A stretch of 64,000 nt of DNA from Trichosporon coremiiforme (Eukaryota; Basidiomycota; Tremellomycetes; Trichosporonales; Trichosporonaceae), in contig BCJJ01000022.1 in the NCBI GenBank assembly GCA_039545355.1, forward strand, positions 620,001-684,000. The letters are read 5' to 3'. Positions 1 through 14,500 of the stretch are shown piece by piece. Each line of letters starts with the position of its first letter. Position 1 is the first letter of the stretch. The notes below the pieces were generated by a model. The model made no database searches and was not told the origin of the DNA. It saw only the letters and a program-made list of their open reading frames with translations. The position numbers were made by a program, and so were the translations under genes.

Positions 1-80
1 CGAGTTGCCCCACCTATTCCACGGGATCTGCACCACATGATCGCTTCGCTAGAGTCGTTCCTCGCCACCACTGGCAACGT

Positions 81-680
81 TCACAGACCCTCCGGCAGAA
101 CATTCATCCGAGGTAGAATGTCTCTGTAGTTGCTGCCGTGAATGCGCTCGGCACGATAGACCCCGTCACCCTGCATGCCCTGCGACAGCATGCTATTGCG
201 TAAGGCGCAACTCAAACCGAGAGGCACTATTGAGGGCCGCTGCCCACACGTGATGCTCAAGCTCGGACGCCTCAAACAGAGAGAGAACTTTGGCAGAGAC
301 GGCAAGGAGCGGCAATCTGCAGAGTCGGTCCACGCTTGTGCTGATCGCTTCACATGCCCGCGCAACTGCCGATGGCGTCAACAGTGCCCTCACGCAGGCG
401 CGGAAAACGATAGCGCTCTTCAATACTCTCCGTGCAGCATGGCCTTTTATGTTTAACTCTGCCTGCTAGGTACGTCTAACTCCACCCCGGTTCAGCGCTT
501 CCGGCATCGTCCGACTCGGCGAGGAATCGGCCCCAGAAGCTTGACGTCGTTCCTCTCGCTCTTCACCATCTTCAGTGTCATGCTCAAGCCCCCCTTCGGC
601 CGGTTTACCGGGGTTCATGCCTCGCTGCATCTTTGTGCCGGGAAGTATGGGATCTTGTTACGACAAGACGACTGCAGGCC
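81..680 (-). pseudogene. possible decayed gene of unknown identity, in broken frames
   Basis: Three protein-like stretches follow each other on the minus strand in different frames. An acidic N-terminal piece runs from about 640 to 475. A middle piece from about 460 to 193 contains Ala/Leu-rich helix-like sequence including SVDRLCRLPLLAVSAK and LEHHVWAAALNSAS. A tail ends at a TGA at 81-83 with GVYRAERIHGSNYRDILPRM. The style resembles the C-terminal part of fungal zinc-cluster transcription factors, but I see no Zn2Cys6 motif and no intron that joins the frames cleanly. It could be a decayed gene or chance open frames in GC-rich DNA. Weakly supported. Confidence 0.2.
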
Positions 681-1242
681 GCAAAGTCGGCGTCTCAAGA
701 GTCTGAGGTCGCAAGTGGGCAAGCAAGGGGCATCACATGGAAAACCCTGATACCCAGTTCACGGGGTGGAGCGACCCCGGCGCGCAATTCAAGTCTGCAG
801 GCAAGACAGCGGAATAAGCTCGAAATCCAGTTACAGTTTAACCGGCCTTCGGACCCTTGGTCCCATTAGATCCAGCATGCTTTACCTCTCTTGGCTCGAG
901 CGGCAAACCGCGGGCTCGCGGTGCCATTGGCCTCTCCACGGTTCGGCCACCTTTCATCTAGGGCCCCGGGGTACCGGCGTTGGCCCCAGTGCGTCCTACC
1001 CACTAGCCCCACACGAGTGCGCTAACGGCCCTAGAGCCCAAGTTTGGGCGGCCCAGGGCGGCCAGAGGCGCGCAAAGGCAGCCAGCCCAGCAGTCAAGCC
1101 ATGGCTGCTCCTAGGGATGACACGCCTCGCTAGTCGCCGGGTTCCGTCGGCAAGCATGTGAAAGAGATAAAAACAGCGGTGCTCCAGAAGTTGTCCAACT
1201 ACTCTTCCCCTCGTCGATCGATTCACAACTTAGATCAGCGTG
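681..1242. other. intergenic, upstream of the FHS-type transporter
   Basis: No convincing gene is visible. A 131-codon plus-strand open frame at 766-1161 has no recognisable domain and an Arg/Gly/Ser-rich composition typical of chance frames in GC-rich DNA. An A-rich stretch near 1160-1173 lies about 75 bases before the transporter ATG and could be part of the promoter. Confidence 0.4.
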
Positions 1243-2870
1243 ATGGTCGCCGCCCAGGACTACACCGACCTGTCCAGGTCGCAGCTGGTTATCAGCTTCT
1301 CCCTCGTTACATCTCTGGTACGTGCCTCGAAGAGCGACGCGCAAGCTGGCGAAACACCACTTGCTCCTTGCTACGACCATTGCGCCCGCTACAGATGCTG
1401 ACTATCCTAACAGTTCTTCCTCTGGGGTCTCTCGTACGGTCTCCTCGATGTGAGTACCGGCTTCTACTTCCCCGATGACACCTTCGCGGCCAAATCCGCT
1501 ATGGTGACAGCCTGGTCACCACCATGCCGTGGCGCTATGGCGTCATGCGTTCGCAGTAGCGCTGACCTATCCAGGTGCTGAACCAGCACTTCCTCAAGAT
1601 CTTCAATCTGACAGAAGTGCAAACGACGCTGCTGCAGTTCGCGTACTTTATCGCGTACCTAGTAGTCGCCCCTCCGATGGGCATGCTCATGCGACGGATT
1701 GGCTACAAGTGGGGTATTCACATCGGCCTGACCCTGTTCTCGATCGGTGCTATCCTCTTCTGGCCGTCCGCCGTCTACCACCAGTATGGCATGTTCGTCG
1801 CGTTTACGTTCCTGTGCGGTTCCGGCATGGCGACACTCGAGACGGCTGCCAACTCTTACATTGTCGTTCTCGGCCCGCCCAAGTTCGCCGCGTTCCGTCT
1901 GACTCTCGCCCAGTCGTTCAACGGCATCGCCACGGTCATTGGCCCGCTGATCGCCTCGCGCACGTTCTTCAACGAGAATCTCGACCAGGACGGCCACCAG
2001 CTCGGTACTGTGCAGTACGTCTACCTCGCTATGGCGCTGTTCGCGCTCTGTCTCAACATCGGCCTCGCGTTCTGCAAGCTTCCCGAGGTCCGCCAGGCCG
2101 TCAAGCCCGAGCACGTCGAGTTCATCAAGAAGGAGGGCTACAAGGGCATCCTGAAGAAGTACCACACCGTGTTTGGATTCTTCGCCGAGTTCTTCTACGT
2201 CGGCGCCCAGGTCGCCGTCGCGTCCATGGCCATCTTCTACATTACGCGCCAGCCGGGCATCAACCCGCCCATCTCGTCTGCGCACGCCTCCGACCTCTTC
2301 TCCGTGTGCCAAGCCGTCTTCACCATTGGTCGCTTCGTCGGCGTCGCGTACCTGCGCTACATCGACTCGTGCTTTGCGCTCTTTGTCCACGGCTCGATGC
2401 TCATTCTTTTCGCGATCCTGACCTCCTTTGTCAACGGCTATGGTGGTATTGCGTGTCTCAACCTCGTCTTCTTCTTCGAGTCTGTCTGCTACCCCGTCAT
2501 CTTCTCGATCGCGACCTCCAACCTCGGCCCCTACGCTACCTTCGGTGGTGGTCTGCTCTCCGCCGGTGTGTCGGGTGGTGCGGCGTGGCCCTCTGCCCAG
2601 GCTGCGCTCCTCCACCGCGTCTCGGCGCAGCGTTCGTACCTCGTCGCCATGGCCGGTTTCGTCCCGCTCATGACCTACGGCCTCGTCATGTGGGTTGTCA
2701 AGTGCAGGCGCCTCGGACGCTGGACGATCCTCAACAGGCACCTCGACGGTGCCGTCGACCACGTCCCTCACTCGAGCGACTACGACGACCGCGTTTCCGA
2801 GCCCGAGAAGGAGGACATTGTGATGGAGGAGTCGAAGGACGGCAAGGGCGTTGTCGTCGAGAGGTTGTAA
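1243..2870 (+). CDS. MFS transporter, FHS family (L-fucose permease / glucose-galactose type)
   Basis: Integral plasma-membrane sugar permease of the FHS branch of the major facilitator superfamily. Three exons: 1243-1317, 1414-1449 and 1575-2870, joined at GTACGT and GTGAGT donors and CAG acceptors, all in phase 0, giving 468 residues. Splicing builds the family's first-helix signature: FFLWGLSYGLLD in the 12-codon middle exon, followed by VLNQHF in exon 3. About twelve hydrophobic segments follow, with MRRIGYK in the loop between TM2 and TM3, and FNGIATVIGPLIASR matching the conserved FucP mid-region. The C-terminal tail of about 55 residues is hydrophilic and acidic. Length fits the family (about 430-480). 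The start is chosen because the ATG opens a 25-codon exon that splices in frame. The substrate cannot be read from sequence; L-fucose, glucose or galactose are family possibilities. Faces DBP2 convergently. Confidence 0.88.
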
Positions 2871-4317
2871 ATCGTACGCTCCAGAGGAAGTTGTCTCAGC
2901 AGTAATCAATCAGTAGTTCATATCTAATCGGTATCATCATAGTCCGCGTCGATTATGCAAATTGCATCTAAGGTTTTTTGCTATCAACGTTAGCAGCATT
3001 GACTGAACATGTGCTAGTCCAGTCGAGTTCTCATGCCGAAGTCCAAGGTGGTAATCAGCGGCAGTGGTCGCAGCTAGTGCACAGCATTGTGCAGGTGGTT
3101 GCTGATGGCCAAGGCCACAAGTCACGAAGTCCCACGAGATGACGTTTGGGCGATCATCGATGCCCTCGTCGTCCCTACCCCCGTGTGGGCGGCCAAGTAC
3201 CCCAGTTTCATCACCCCTGGCCCTCCTGTGCCCTTCCTGTGCCGCGAAGTTCCTGCGTGGGGCGAAAGGGGGTCCGCGGGGGGCGCGGGGCCGTCTGTAT
3301 CGGGCTACTCTGCAGCCCGAAAGGACGGAGACCGATGGAGAGGCGGTTCGTCGGTGAAGAGACCGGTAAACCGGCCGTGGCGTCGCTTGACGAGTGAGCA
3401 GTCGCCGCGCACGGACGGCTGACTTCTCCACCACCACACCACAACTTGGCCGGCCGGTACTGAGGATCGAAAGCGGCCGTGATGTCGGATCGTTGTGGAA
3501 GTGGGCACGAACGCGGGGCAGAGGCGCTGGGGCAGCGGGGGCGGGCACCAAGACATTCAATCAGCACGGCAAGGTCGCCGGTTCTTTTGGAGGGAACGAG
3601 GGACAGGGGGCGGTTTGTTCCTTGGCCCCGTGATGCTCGTTTCGCTCGTCAGACCCGGCACCGATATCACGGCCTCTGCATTGTTGTCTCTTGCCAGCCC
3701 TGGGATTGCTCATGTGACTGCTTCGAGACACCGAGCGAGCGGCCACGAGCGGTCATGCATCGCTTCATCGCCGCACACCGCTAGGTCGCCGCGGCGATCA
3801 TTGCGATCGCACGCCGCCGACCGAGGCAACTCGGCACACAGCATTCCGACTCCACCCGTCACACTCTCACACCATCTCAACCCGTAAGTCGCCTCACACA
3901 TTAACAATCCTATCTGCATGTATCTTTCCTAACGCAAATCCTCGAAACGGACGCCAGCTCTGGTTTAGTGCACACTCACACGTCAGTATCAAGCGAGGAC
4001 TTCTGCGTCATGCGGGCAAGGGGCTGCTACTGGGCTGCTGCAGCAAGTTGTGGCACGCACGACGTTAGCCTGGCATTTGACACTGGATGAGAGATCTACG
4101 ACACAGGGTTTGGTCTGGTATTACAGGGCCCCATGCTTTTCTATAGACATTGTGTGAATGTGATAATTGCTGGGGTGTGAAAAAGAATGAAATCTATGAT
4201 AAGAGAAAGTTGTATGGTCAGTAGCAACGAATGAGGGCTGTGGGCTAACTCCGTGCGTGACCTGATGATGGAACAATGATGTCGAAGGGGGGAGGAAGGG
4301 AACTTCACAGAACACGC
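2871..4317. other. convergent intergenic region, no gene recognised
   Basis: Separates the transporter stop from the DBP2 stop. Open frames here, such as a 207-codon minus frame at 2937-3560, are Arg/Pro/Ala-rich, lack domains and overlap others in all frames, so they look accidental. A GTAAGT donor-like site near 3883 has no matching coding exon. The 12-base motif CCGGTAAACCGG at 3363-3374 is the reverse complement of one at 600-611. Confidence 0.5.
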
Positions 4318-7432
<3,115 letters not shown>

Positions 7433-10400
7433 ATGATTGTCCGCGACATCGTCGAGCGGCCCGCTTCGAAGCCAACCGAACCTGGAGCGGCACCAGCCCC
7501 GCCTCGACCACCTGTCGCCTCGCGCGGCGGATTCCCTATTGCCGCGCACCGGTCCAAGGGCCAGTCCGCTTTCGCTCGAGCACGCAAGAATGATGCCGAG
7601 CGCCGCGCCGGCGGTCTCTCGACTGGTCAGGGACGAGCTGTCGAGAGCGTCCCGACAGTTGGGGCTGCTTCAGACGCTGGGGTGAAGAAGGAGGCTATGC
7701 CGTCCGCACCGCTCGCGCCGCCAGCGACAGAGGAGGAGAAGATCCGCCGCCAGGTCGAAGCCGAGAACCGTGCTAGGGTAGCCAACATGTCTCCCGCTGA
7801 GAGGGAGCAGGAGGCCGAGGAGCTAAAGGAGCGTTTTGGACCGGAACTCGCTGATCTCATGAAGAAGCGGCGTGATGCTCGCGCACCCCAGCAACCTGCT
7901 GCCGGACCATCAACAACCACTAGTTCCTCCACTGCCGCGGCAACGACACCCTCTGCCTCAGAGGACGTTTCGATCATGGCCAGTGCCGACAAGGAGAACC
8001 GCGCGAAGGTGTCGGGTATGTCACTCGAAGAGCACGCACAGGAGATGAACGAGCTCGAGGATCTGTTTGGCTCCAGTCTCCTGCGTAAAATCAAGGCGAG
8101 GGCGAAGGCCAAGGCGGCCGGACAGCCTGTACCTGTGTTCGAGCCGGCACCTGTGTCGACACCTATGGATGAGGACCCCGTCGCTGCTGCCTTGGAACCT
8201 TCCACTACCACCGTTGTGAAGACCGAGCCCACCGAGCCTTCCGATGCCAAGCCGAAGCGCAGCGTGCGTTTCAGCAAGGATACGCGCGAGGATGCTCCGA
8301 CACCAGCAGCTCTGAAACGGTACTTCCCAAGCGGGACCGAGAACCAGGCGCAGAAGCTGGAGTGGATGCAGAACGACAACGATGTGTCGATGAAGCCCGC
8401 GTCTGACGAGGGACCACGCTTCGACCTGACTGGCACGCCGCTCAGTGCCGAAGCGGCAGCGAAGCTGCCGACCCACCTGGGCCTGCACCACCACGGCGCC
8501 AACCCCGACATGGCAGGGTACACGCTCTCTGAGATTGTGCACTTGTGCTACTCCACCGTACCGAGCCAGCGCATCACCATGATTGGCGTGCTGACCAAGG
8601 TCATCCGGCGGTATCGCGCGGCCATGGAGACAGGTGATAAGTCGGAGTGGGTCACGTTCTGCCGCGACGAGGATCTGTTCGCGAAGGGCGTGGATGTCGC
8701 TGTTGGCGTATTGGGCGGCCACGCACGGAGCGTCGGCGTGTTCGGCACAGCCGTCGACCTGCTTTACGTGACCCTGGGCGGTCCGTGGAGCTGGATGGAC
8801 GACACCTCCGAGGGCGTGGTGCCCTTCCACCCTGAACCAAGCAAGGACGGGGAGCCGACCGGCGTAGCAGCAGTGCCATGGGACGACCTCGTCCCTCAGC
8901 TGCAGATCACGCTCGGCCTTGAGCCCGGATCCTACCCCGCTCAGACACTGTCACAGCTTCTCCAGATCCTGCGCCGCGCAGCTTTGGCTCAGCCGCAGGG
9001 TGCTGAAGCCATCGCCCCCCTCGTCCCCGCTGTCGTTAGGACGCATGTCCTCGGTGCGCCGTGGCCGCTCGATCCCTCTCGCCCGCCGAACGCCGAAGCC
9101 CTCGCCGTGTTGTATGACGTGACGACCTCCTCCCGCTCTGCTGCCGAGGCCCTCCTGGGTCAGAACGTCTACGCCCCCCTGCTCAAGTTCGGCACGGTTG
9201 CCGACTTTGACGATCCGGCCGTCCAGAACCTGCTGACCACGGTCATCCGTACCTTCTACCAGCTTGGGCGCTATGGAATGGGAGCGAGCACGGCGACGAG
9301 CGCGAGCGATATCTGGCGCGGTATCGGGCAGTGGGTCGCGCAAACTGCGCAGAAGGATGCGCAGACGGAGACGGCGGCACAGGTCGTGCGGATATACTTT
9401 GACCTCCTCAGTGTGTGGACCGTGTGCGCCGTCGACCCGCATCGCACAACGCCCGAACACGACCTGACGTGGGCCCAAGCCTCGGCTCTTCAATGGCTCG
9501 ACGAGGCCCTGTCTCTCGTCGCCCTACTGCACCAATCATCTCGCTACGCCGAGCTCGCCAGTGTCCTCTCCTTGGTCACCGAGATCGTCGCCGGAGCACA
9601 GGTGAACGAGCCGAAACACGGCGAGGACACGAAGTCCCGCGTGCGTTCCGCCCTGGCCCCCCTGGCGGAGTGGGAGCCGCAAGACCCCTTCGGCAAGGAA
9701 CGGGAGGGCTTCAACCTCGCCGTGGCGGAGGTGTTCCGTCTCCACGGCCTGCTCGGTGGACTGTTAGACCCGGACTCGCTGCAGCGCCTCGTAGTCTGGA
9801 TCACGACAACGACGCAGAGCACGCCCTCGGACGTGGTGCTGCGCGACGCCGTGCTCCAGGTCGCGTGGGCTGAGAATATTATCACACTGGGCGTGTGGGG
9901 AAGCAGCGCTTTCGACCTGTGTCTTTCGTACGCGCCCGGTGATGAGCCCCAGGCGCTCGGCATGGTCGACCTGCTGCTCAAGAGTGACTGGAAAAGCATC
10001 CCCGGCCAGGCGGCCGAGGCAGTCTCGACGATCGGACACAAGGATGGCCTCGTCATCCTCCGTCCTCTCCTCCACCATGCCGTGCTTCCCAGCCTGGACC
10101 AGATCCTGGGCCCCACCCGCCCCGACTTCCACTACCTGAAACCCACAACGACACTCCGCCCCCCTCCGCCCTCAATGACAGGTCCCGGCGTCCCGGGCCT
10201 GCCCTTGGCAGACGACTGGGTCTTCGCGCCCCTGAACGAGCTCCTCGCCTCCGGCACCTCTGATGCCTTCGCCCTAGCCCCGAAAGACTGGGACGCGGGC
10301 GAGACGCAACTCACGCGCGCGACTCTGGCCCTAGCCCTGATCGAGCAAGAGGAGGGACGGGGACGCAATGCGAGCGGGACGATTCTGAATGCCATGAAGG

Positions 10401-11323
10401 TCTTCATGCTCGAGCATGGGCAGCAGGACGCGCCGAACACGGAACACGATGTGTTCCGGGACGACGCGGTGGCCAAGAGTCTGAAGGAGCTGCTGGACTC
10501 GACGGATGTGGATCCTCAGTCCATCCGGTCTACGCCTGGACTCATATCTTCCGACACCACTGCCACTGCCAACGACACCACGGACGCCAGCACCGTCGAT
10601 GCTTCCGAGCAGTTCGCCGACGCCGACGAGGACGCAAAGATGGCCGAGCCCGACGCAAGCGAGAAGGCGTCCGAGAAGAACGAGGACTCCCGCTCCGGCC
10701 CACTGGAGAAGACGGCCCTCCCCTTCCTGACTCCCGGCGTGCCCTTCTTCCAATTCTACACAGACCTGATCGCGCTCTACTCCTCGACCTCGTTCGGCGA
10801 CGCCTCTTTCGGCCGCGTCTTGCTGCCTCCCCTGTCTCAGCTCTATGCTGCCGACTATCGACGTCTTTTCTGGGCCGAGAGCGATGCTCTCCGCTCTGTG
10901 CGCACGGCTGTTGCCGCTGTGCCGGCCGAGACGGGGTCGCTTTCCGTGTACTTCTCCCCGCTCGAGACGGAGCGGGATGTCCTTGCCGCTTATGCCCGCG
11001 CTCTGGTTACTGTTCTCCGGGATAGGACGGAGGGCGACGAGTTCTTGCCGAGAGTCGCTGTTCATCACCTCGCTGGACTATGGTGGTTGGGCAAGGACGA
11101 GGAGCGGAATGGCGTCAGGGTACAGCTCATGGTAGTCATGCTTGCGAGTGCTACGGATACAGTGTTGAGAAGGGTGATCGAGTGGGATCTGGAACGGCCA
11201 CTCGGCAACGAGACGGCCAGTGCCGATGAGGTTAGCCGGAGAGTGAGGGAGATGGCGCGTCTGACTGGGCCGCGCGGTGTTACCAGGCTCCAGAATGCGG
11301 GATACGTCGATCTCCTGCAGTGA
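7433..11323 (+). CDS. RPAP1: RNA polymerase II-associated protein 1 (RPAP1/RBA50 family)
   Basis: Cytosolic assembly and nuclear-import factor for RNA polymerase II; the yeast counterpart is RBA50. Intronless, 1296 residues. The RPAP1 N-terminal motif is at about residues 100-145 (EEKIRRQVEAENRARVANMS followed by EELKERFGPELADLMKKR), and a second copy-like segment at about 185-225 (KENRAKVSGMSLEEH, ELEDLFGSSLLRKIKAR). The RPAP1 C-terminal signature is at about 328-400, with RFDLTGTPLS, LPTHLGLHHHGANP and MAGYTLSEIVHL. The rest is long helical-repeat sequence with an acidic, low-complexity insert at about 1040-1090. The start is the first ATG before MIVRDIVERP, the conserved N-terminal sequence; the open frame upstream has no ATG. 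Converges on UPF2 with 237 bases between stops. Confidence 0.93.
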   Translation: MIVRDIVERPASKPTEPGAAPAPPRPPVASRGGFPIAAHRSKGQSAFARARKNDAERRAGGLSTGQGRAVESVPTVGAASDAGVKKEAMPSAPLAPPATEEEKIRRQVEAENRARVANMSPAEREQEAEELKERFGPELADLMKKRRDARAPQQPAAGPSTTTSSSTAAATTPSASEDVSIMASADKENRAKVSGMSLEEHAQEMNELEDLFGSSLLRKIKARAKAKAAGQPVPVFEPAPVSTPMDEDPVAAALEPSTTTVVKTEPTEPSDAKPKRSVRFSKDTREDAPTPAALKRYFPSGTENQAQKLEWMQNDNDVSMKPASDEGPRFDLTGTPLSAEAAAKLPTHLGLHHHGANPDMAGYTLSEIVHLCYSTVPSQRITMIGVLTKVIRRYRAAMETGDKSEWVTFCRDEDLFAKGVDVAVGVLGGHARSVGVFGTAVDLLYVTLGGPWSWMDDTSEGVVPFHPEPSKDGEPTGVAAVPWDDLVPQLQITLGLEPGSYPAQTLSQLLQILRRAALAQPQGAEAIAPLVPAVVRTHVLGAPWPLDPSRPPNAEALAVLYDVTTSSRSAAEALLGQNVYAPLLKFGTVADFDDPAVQNLLTTVIRTFYQLGRYGMGASTATSASDIWRGIGQWVAQTAQKDAQTETAAQVVRIYFDLLSVWTVCAVDPHRTTPEHDLTWAQASALQWLDEALSLVALLHQSSRYAELASVLSLVTEIVAGAQVNEPKHGEDTKSRVRSALAPLAEWEPQDPFGKEREGFNLAVAEVFRLHGLLGGLLDPDSLQRLVVWITTTTQSTPSDVVLRDAVLQVAWAENIITLGVWGSSAFDLCLSYAPGDEPQALGMVDLLLKSDWKSIPGQAAEAVSTIGHKDGLVILRPLLHHAVLPSLDQILGPTRPDFHYLKPTTTLRPPPPSMTGPGVPGLPLADDWVFAPLNELLASGTSDAFALAPKDWDAGETQLTRATLALALIEQEEGRGRNASGTILNAMKVFMLEHGQQDAPNTEHDVFRDDAVAKSLKELLDSTDVDPQSIRSTPGLISSDTTATANDTTDASTVDASEQFADADEDAKMAEPDASEKASEKNEDSRSGPLEKTALPFLTPGVPFFQFYTDLIALYSSTSFGDASFGRVLLPPLSQLYAADYRRLFWAESDALRSVRTAVAAVPAETGSLSVYFSPLETERDVLAAYARALVTVLRDRTEGDEFLPRVAVHHLAGLWWLGKDEERNGVRVQLMVVMLASATDTVLRRVIEWDLERPLGNETASADEVSRRVREMARLTGPRGVTRLQNAGYVDLLQ

Positions 11324-11560
11324 ACCCAGGACGCAATGTAGTGTACGAAGGATGCATGCAGGTCTAACTGCGCTACGATAACGCACTGCTCCGCGAGCAT
11401 GGCTTGACGGTGGCACTTTGACTGTGTCCGTTTCCAGTGCGGGACGACGACTGCCGCACGCTGAGAGCGCGACCTTTAGCTAACCATGTCCAGGTGGCCT
11501 TGCGGCCACCTGCCGAGCACACTAGCGATTTCTGAGAGGCACACGGTGCTTGCCCTCTTT

Positions 11561-14500
11561 CTAAGACGGCACGACCTTGACCTTGATGCCGCGTGCGCGC
11601 ATCGAGTGGCCGATGGCCTCGAAGTCCTCGTTCTCCTGACGCTTCTCGTTCTGCAGCACGAGACGCTTAAGGTGTTCCTGCTCCGCCTTGCTCTGCGCCT
11701 GGTGCGAGCGCACCTTGTTCGCGATGTTGGAGTCGAGCGGGATGTCCACTTGCCGCACCTGAAGTTAGCTACGAGTTGCTCAAAGAAAGCTTACCTGGGC
11801 CTTGTTACCCCTCTTTGTCATCAGCATGAAGGGCATCTGGCCGTCGTCGGACTTTACCGCTGGCTGAGGCGGCTGCTGCCCCCTCTTGCGGAGGACGGGA
11901 ACGGCCTGGTCGAACACGGGCGGAGCGGTTTTGCGGTCCACTGTCGTGTCGGCTATCATGCGCGCGAACTCGCGGTCGAAATCCGCTTGCGCCTGCTCGT
12001 CGAACTCGTCCGGCTTGTGCTCGCGTAAGACGACCACGTCGTCCTCTTCCTCCTCCTCGGCTTCTGAGGACGAGTCGTCGTCTCCATCTGAGGCAGCGTC
12101 GGCCGGATCGGCAGCCGCCTCCTCAGCCTCCTCCTCCTCCTCGGCAACACGCCCACCGTCCTCGCCCTCGTCGCTCTCGTCGTCCGCAATGTCCTCCTCG
12201 ACACCCGGGACGTGCGACGCGAGCAGCTCGTCGACGGCCGCAGCTGCCTCGGGGAAGCTTCGCGTACGCAGCACGTGGTTCCCCTCCTTGACCTTGGGTG
12301 GTCGGCCGTTCGGGCGCAGCGTGTCGAAGAGGTCATCGAGCATGAACTCGACGTCCATCGGCATGTCCGACTTGCACAGAGCGTAGAGCTGGGGTCAGTT
12401 CCAAGAGACCTATGCAACTCACCTGGAGGACGACGAGGTATTGGTCCAATTTACGGCGTAACGACCCCTTCCCGAAGCAGATACCGCAGGTGTCAAGCAG
12501 CGCACTCGCTAGTCGCACACGGAAGAAGTCGCCGACAGAATCGATCGGGCTGTCACGGCCAGGAACAGGCAGGCCCTCGGCTGAAATTTAGCGGGGTTGA
12601 ATGCAAGTAAACTCACGATGTCCGAATGACAGAAGCGACCACAGCACGTCAAAGATGACCGCCGCGTTCACGACGCGGTACATGTATAGCTCGCCCAGGA
12701 ACTTGATCGACGCAATACGTCGCTGGTTGAACTTGAAAATGTTCTCCTGCTTGTCAGTTCAGAGTGCCCTTGAATCAACTCACCTCCATGCCGATGCGGA
12801 TATCCTCCATGACCTGGTCCACGACAGCGATGGCAAAGTCGGGGTGATACCGCTGCAGGTCATGCACGAGTCCCGCTGTCAGGCCTATGTTCTCGTACTT
12901 GGCCTCCCAGATGTCGGTGAAGGTCTTCAGAATGAAGTTGTACGTCTGACGTCAGCTCAAAGGAGATCCGGTCAGCTTACCTCCGCGTCCTCCCAGTGCA
13001 GCTTACGCAGAAGCACAAGCACCTTGTCTTGGGTGCGCTTCATGAGGACATCGAAGAGCAGGTGCTGGATGAACGCCTGCATTGGCGGCAGCTCAACGAC
13101 TTCCCGGGCTACTCGCTCGGGCGGGTTGCACTGACGTCAGTTCGACACGCGCTTACGGAAACTTACGATGTAGAAGGCATTGTCGAGCATGATGTTGTAG
13201 CGCTGGTCAAGATGAGTCACGCTCTGCTTGCGGCGCATGAGCTCCACCTGAAGGATTAGTCGTGGCAATGATGTGCAAACCCACCATATTCTTCGACGTC
13301 TCCGCCGTGTCGGGGTTCCTCAGCAGGAAGCGACCGCAAGTTTCCAGCAGGTTGGAGATGTTCTCGATGTTGAACTTGAAGTCATCCAGGAACACCTTGA
13401 GCACGTGCAGAATGGTGTAGGGGCGGGCGACCTTGAACTTGGCGAGCTCTCCGTAGAACCGGACGTTCTTGAGACGCACGCCGTCAAGTTCGCGGATAGC
13501 ACGCTTACGCTGCAGGTAGCGCATCTCCTCATCGAGCTGAGATCAGTTTCGGTGTAGGCTATGCTGCAACTTACGCTCTTCAGAACCGCCACACCAACGT
13601 CTGGCATGTAGGGATCCAGAATGGCGATGAAACGGGCGTAGTGAGGAAGCAAGTCTGTGCGCGTTTTCGGCACAGCTGCAAGGAACTGAGGGGTCAGCGC
13701 GGAGTCACGGCCAGCAGAGCTGAACTCACGGTGGCGAGGCGGCGACGGGCAGCCTTCGAGTTCAAGTAAGCAAACTCGACAGCGAGCTTGTCGACCATCT
13801 CGCGGTTGACCGCTTCCGGAAGCGCAGCGAAGAGGGCCGTGAGGCGAGCCGCGGGTCCAGACTGCATGCCGTCTTCCTCGGTGAGCGAAGCCTCCAGCGA
13901 GACAGGCTGCGGATCGTCGTCAGGTGATCCATCCAAGGGGTCCGAGCCGTTCGAGAGCACCGTGTCGTTGCGGTCCATGGGCTGTGTCTCGCTCTCGGCA
14001 GCACTGGGCTCGAGCTCGAGTTGCTCGAGCTGGCGGCGAATGTCGTCCTGCACCTTCTTCTGCGCCTCTTCCTCGGCACCCGGGGCGGCTTCCTGGCCAC
14101 CTTCCTCGCCTTCGGCAGCTTCCGGCCGCTTCTCGTCCGCGTCCTTCTGCTTGAGGCCGAGAATGGATGGCGGCACAAGGTCCTGCAGGTCGGGCAAGTT
14201 TTCGTAGAATCGGCGCTCCTCGTCGTCGTCCCAGATGCCACCTGGCACGGCGCCATCTTCTCGGACAGTGAAGGTGGAGGCTGAGTCAACAATCTGCAAG
14301 CCGGACTTCGAGATCGACGCTGCTGTCGGGAGCGTGGGCATGGGCAGTCCGAGAAGGTCAGACAGTCCCTGAACACCACCGGTTAGACGCTCGATAGCAC
14401 GAGTCATGCGCTCGTACGCATGTTGTCGGTCCTCGAAGATCTCTCCCGAGCGAATGTATGCCTCGTGGTTGCGCTTGTCCTGCTCGAGCAGTTTCTGAAA

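Noticed and set aside
1529..2909. 458-codon plus frame and 416-codon minus frame overlapping the FHS transporter
   Set aside because: Arg/Pro/His- and Glu/Val/Arg-rich translations of the transporter in wrong frames.
3495..3930. possible small spliced gene with a GTAAGT donor near 3883
   Set aside because: No coding exon downstream keeps a frame and no homology is apparent; the donor could be chance.
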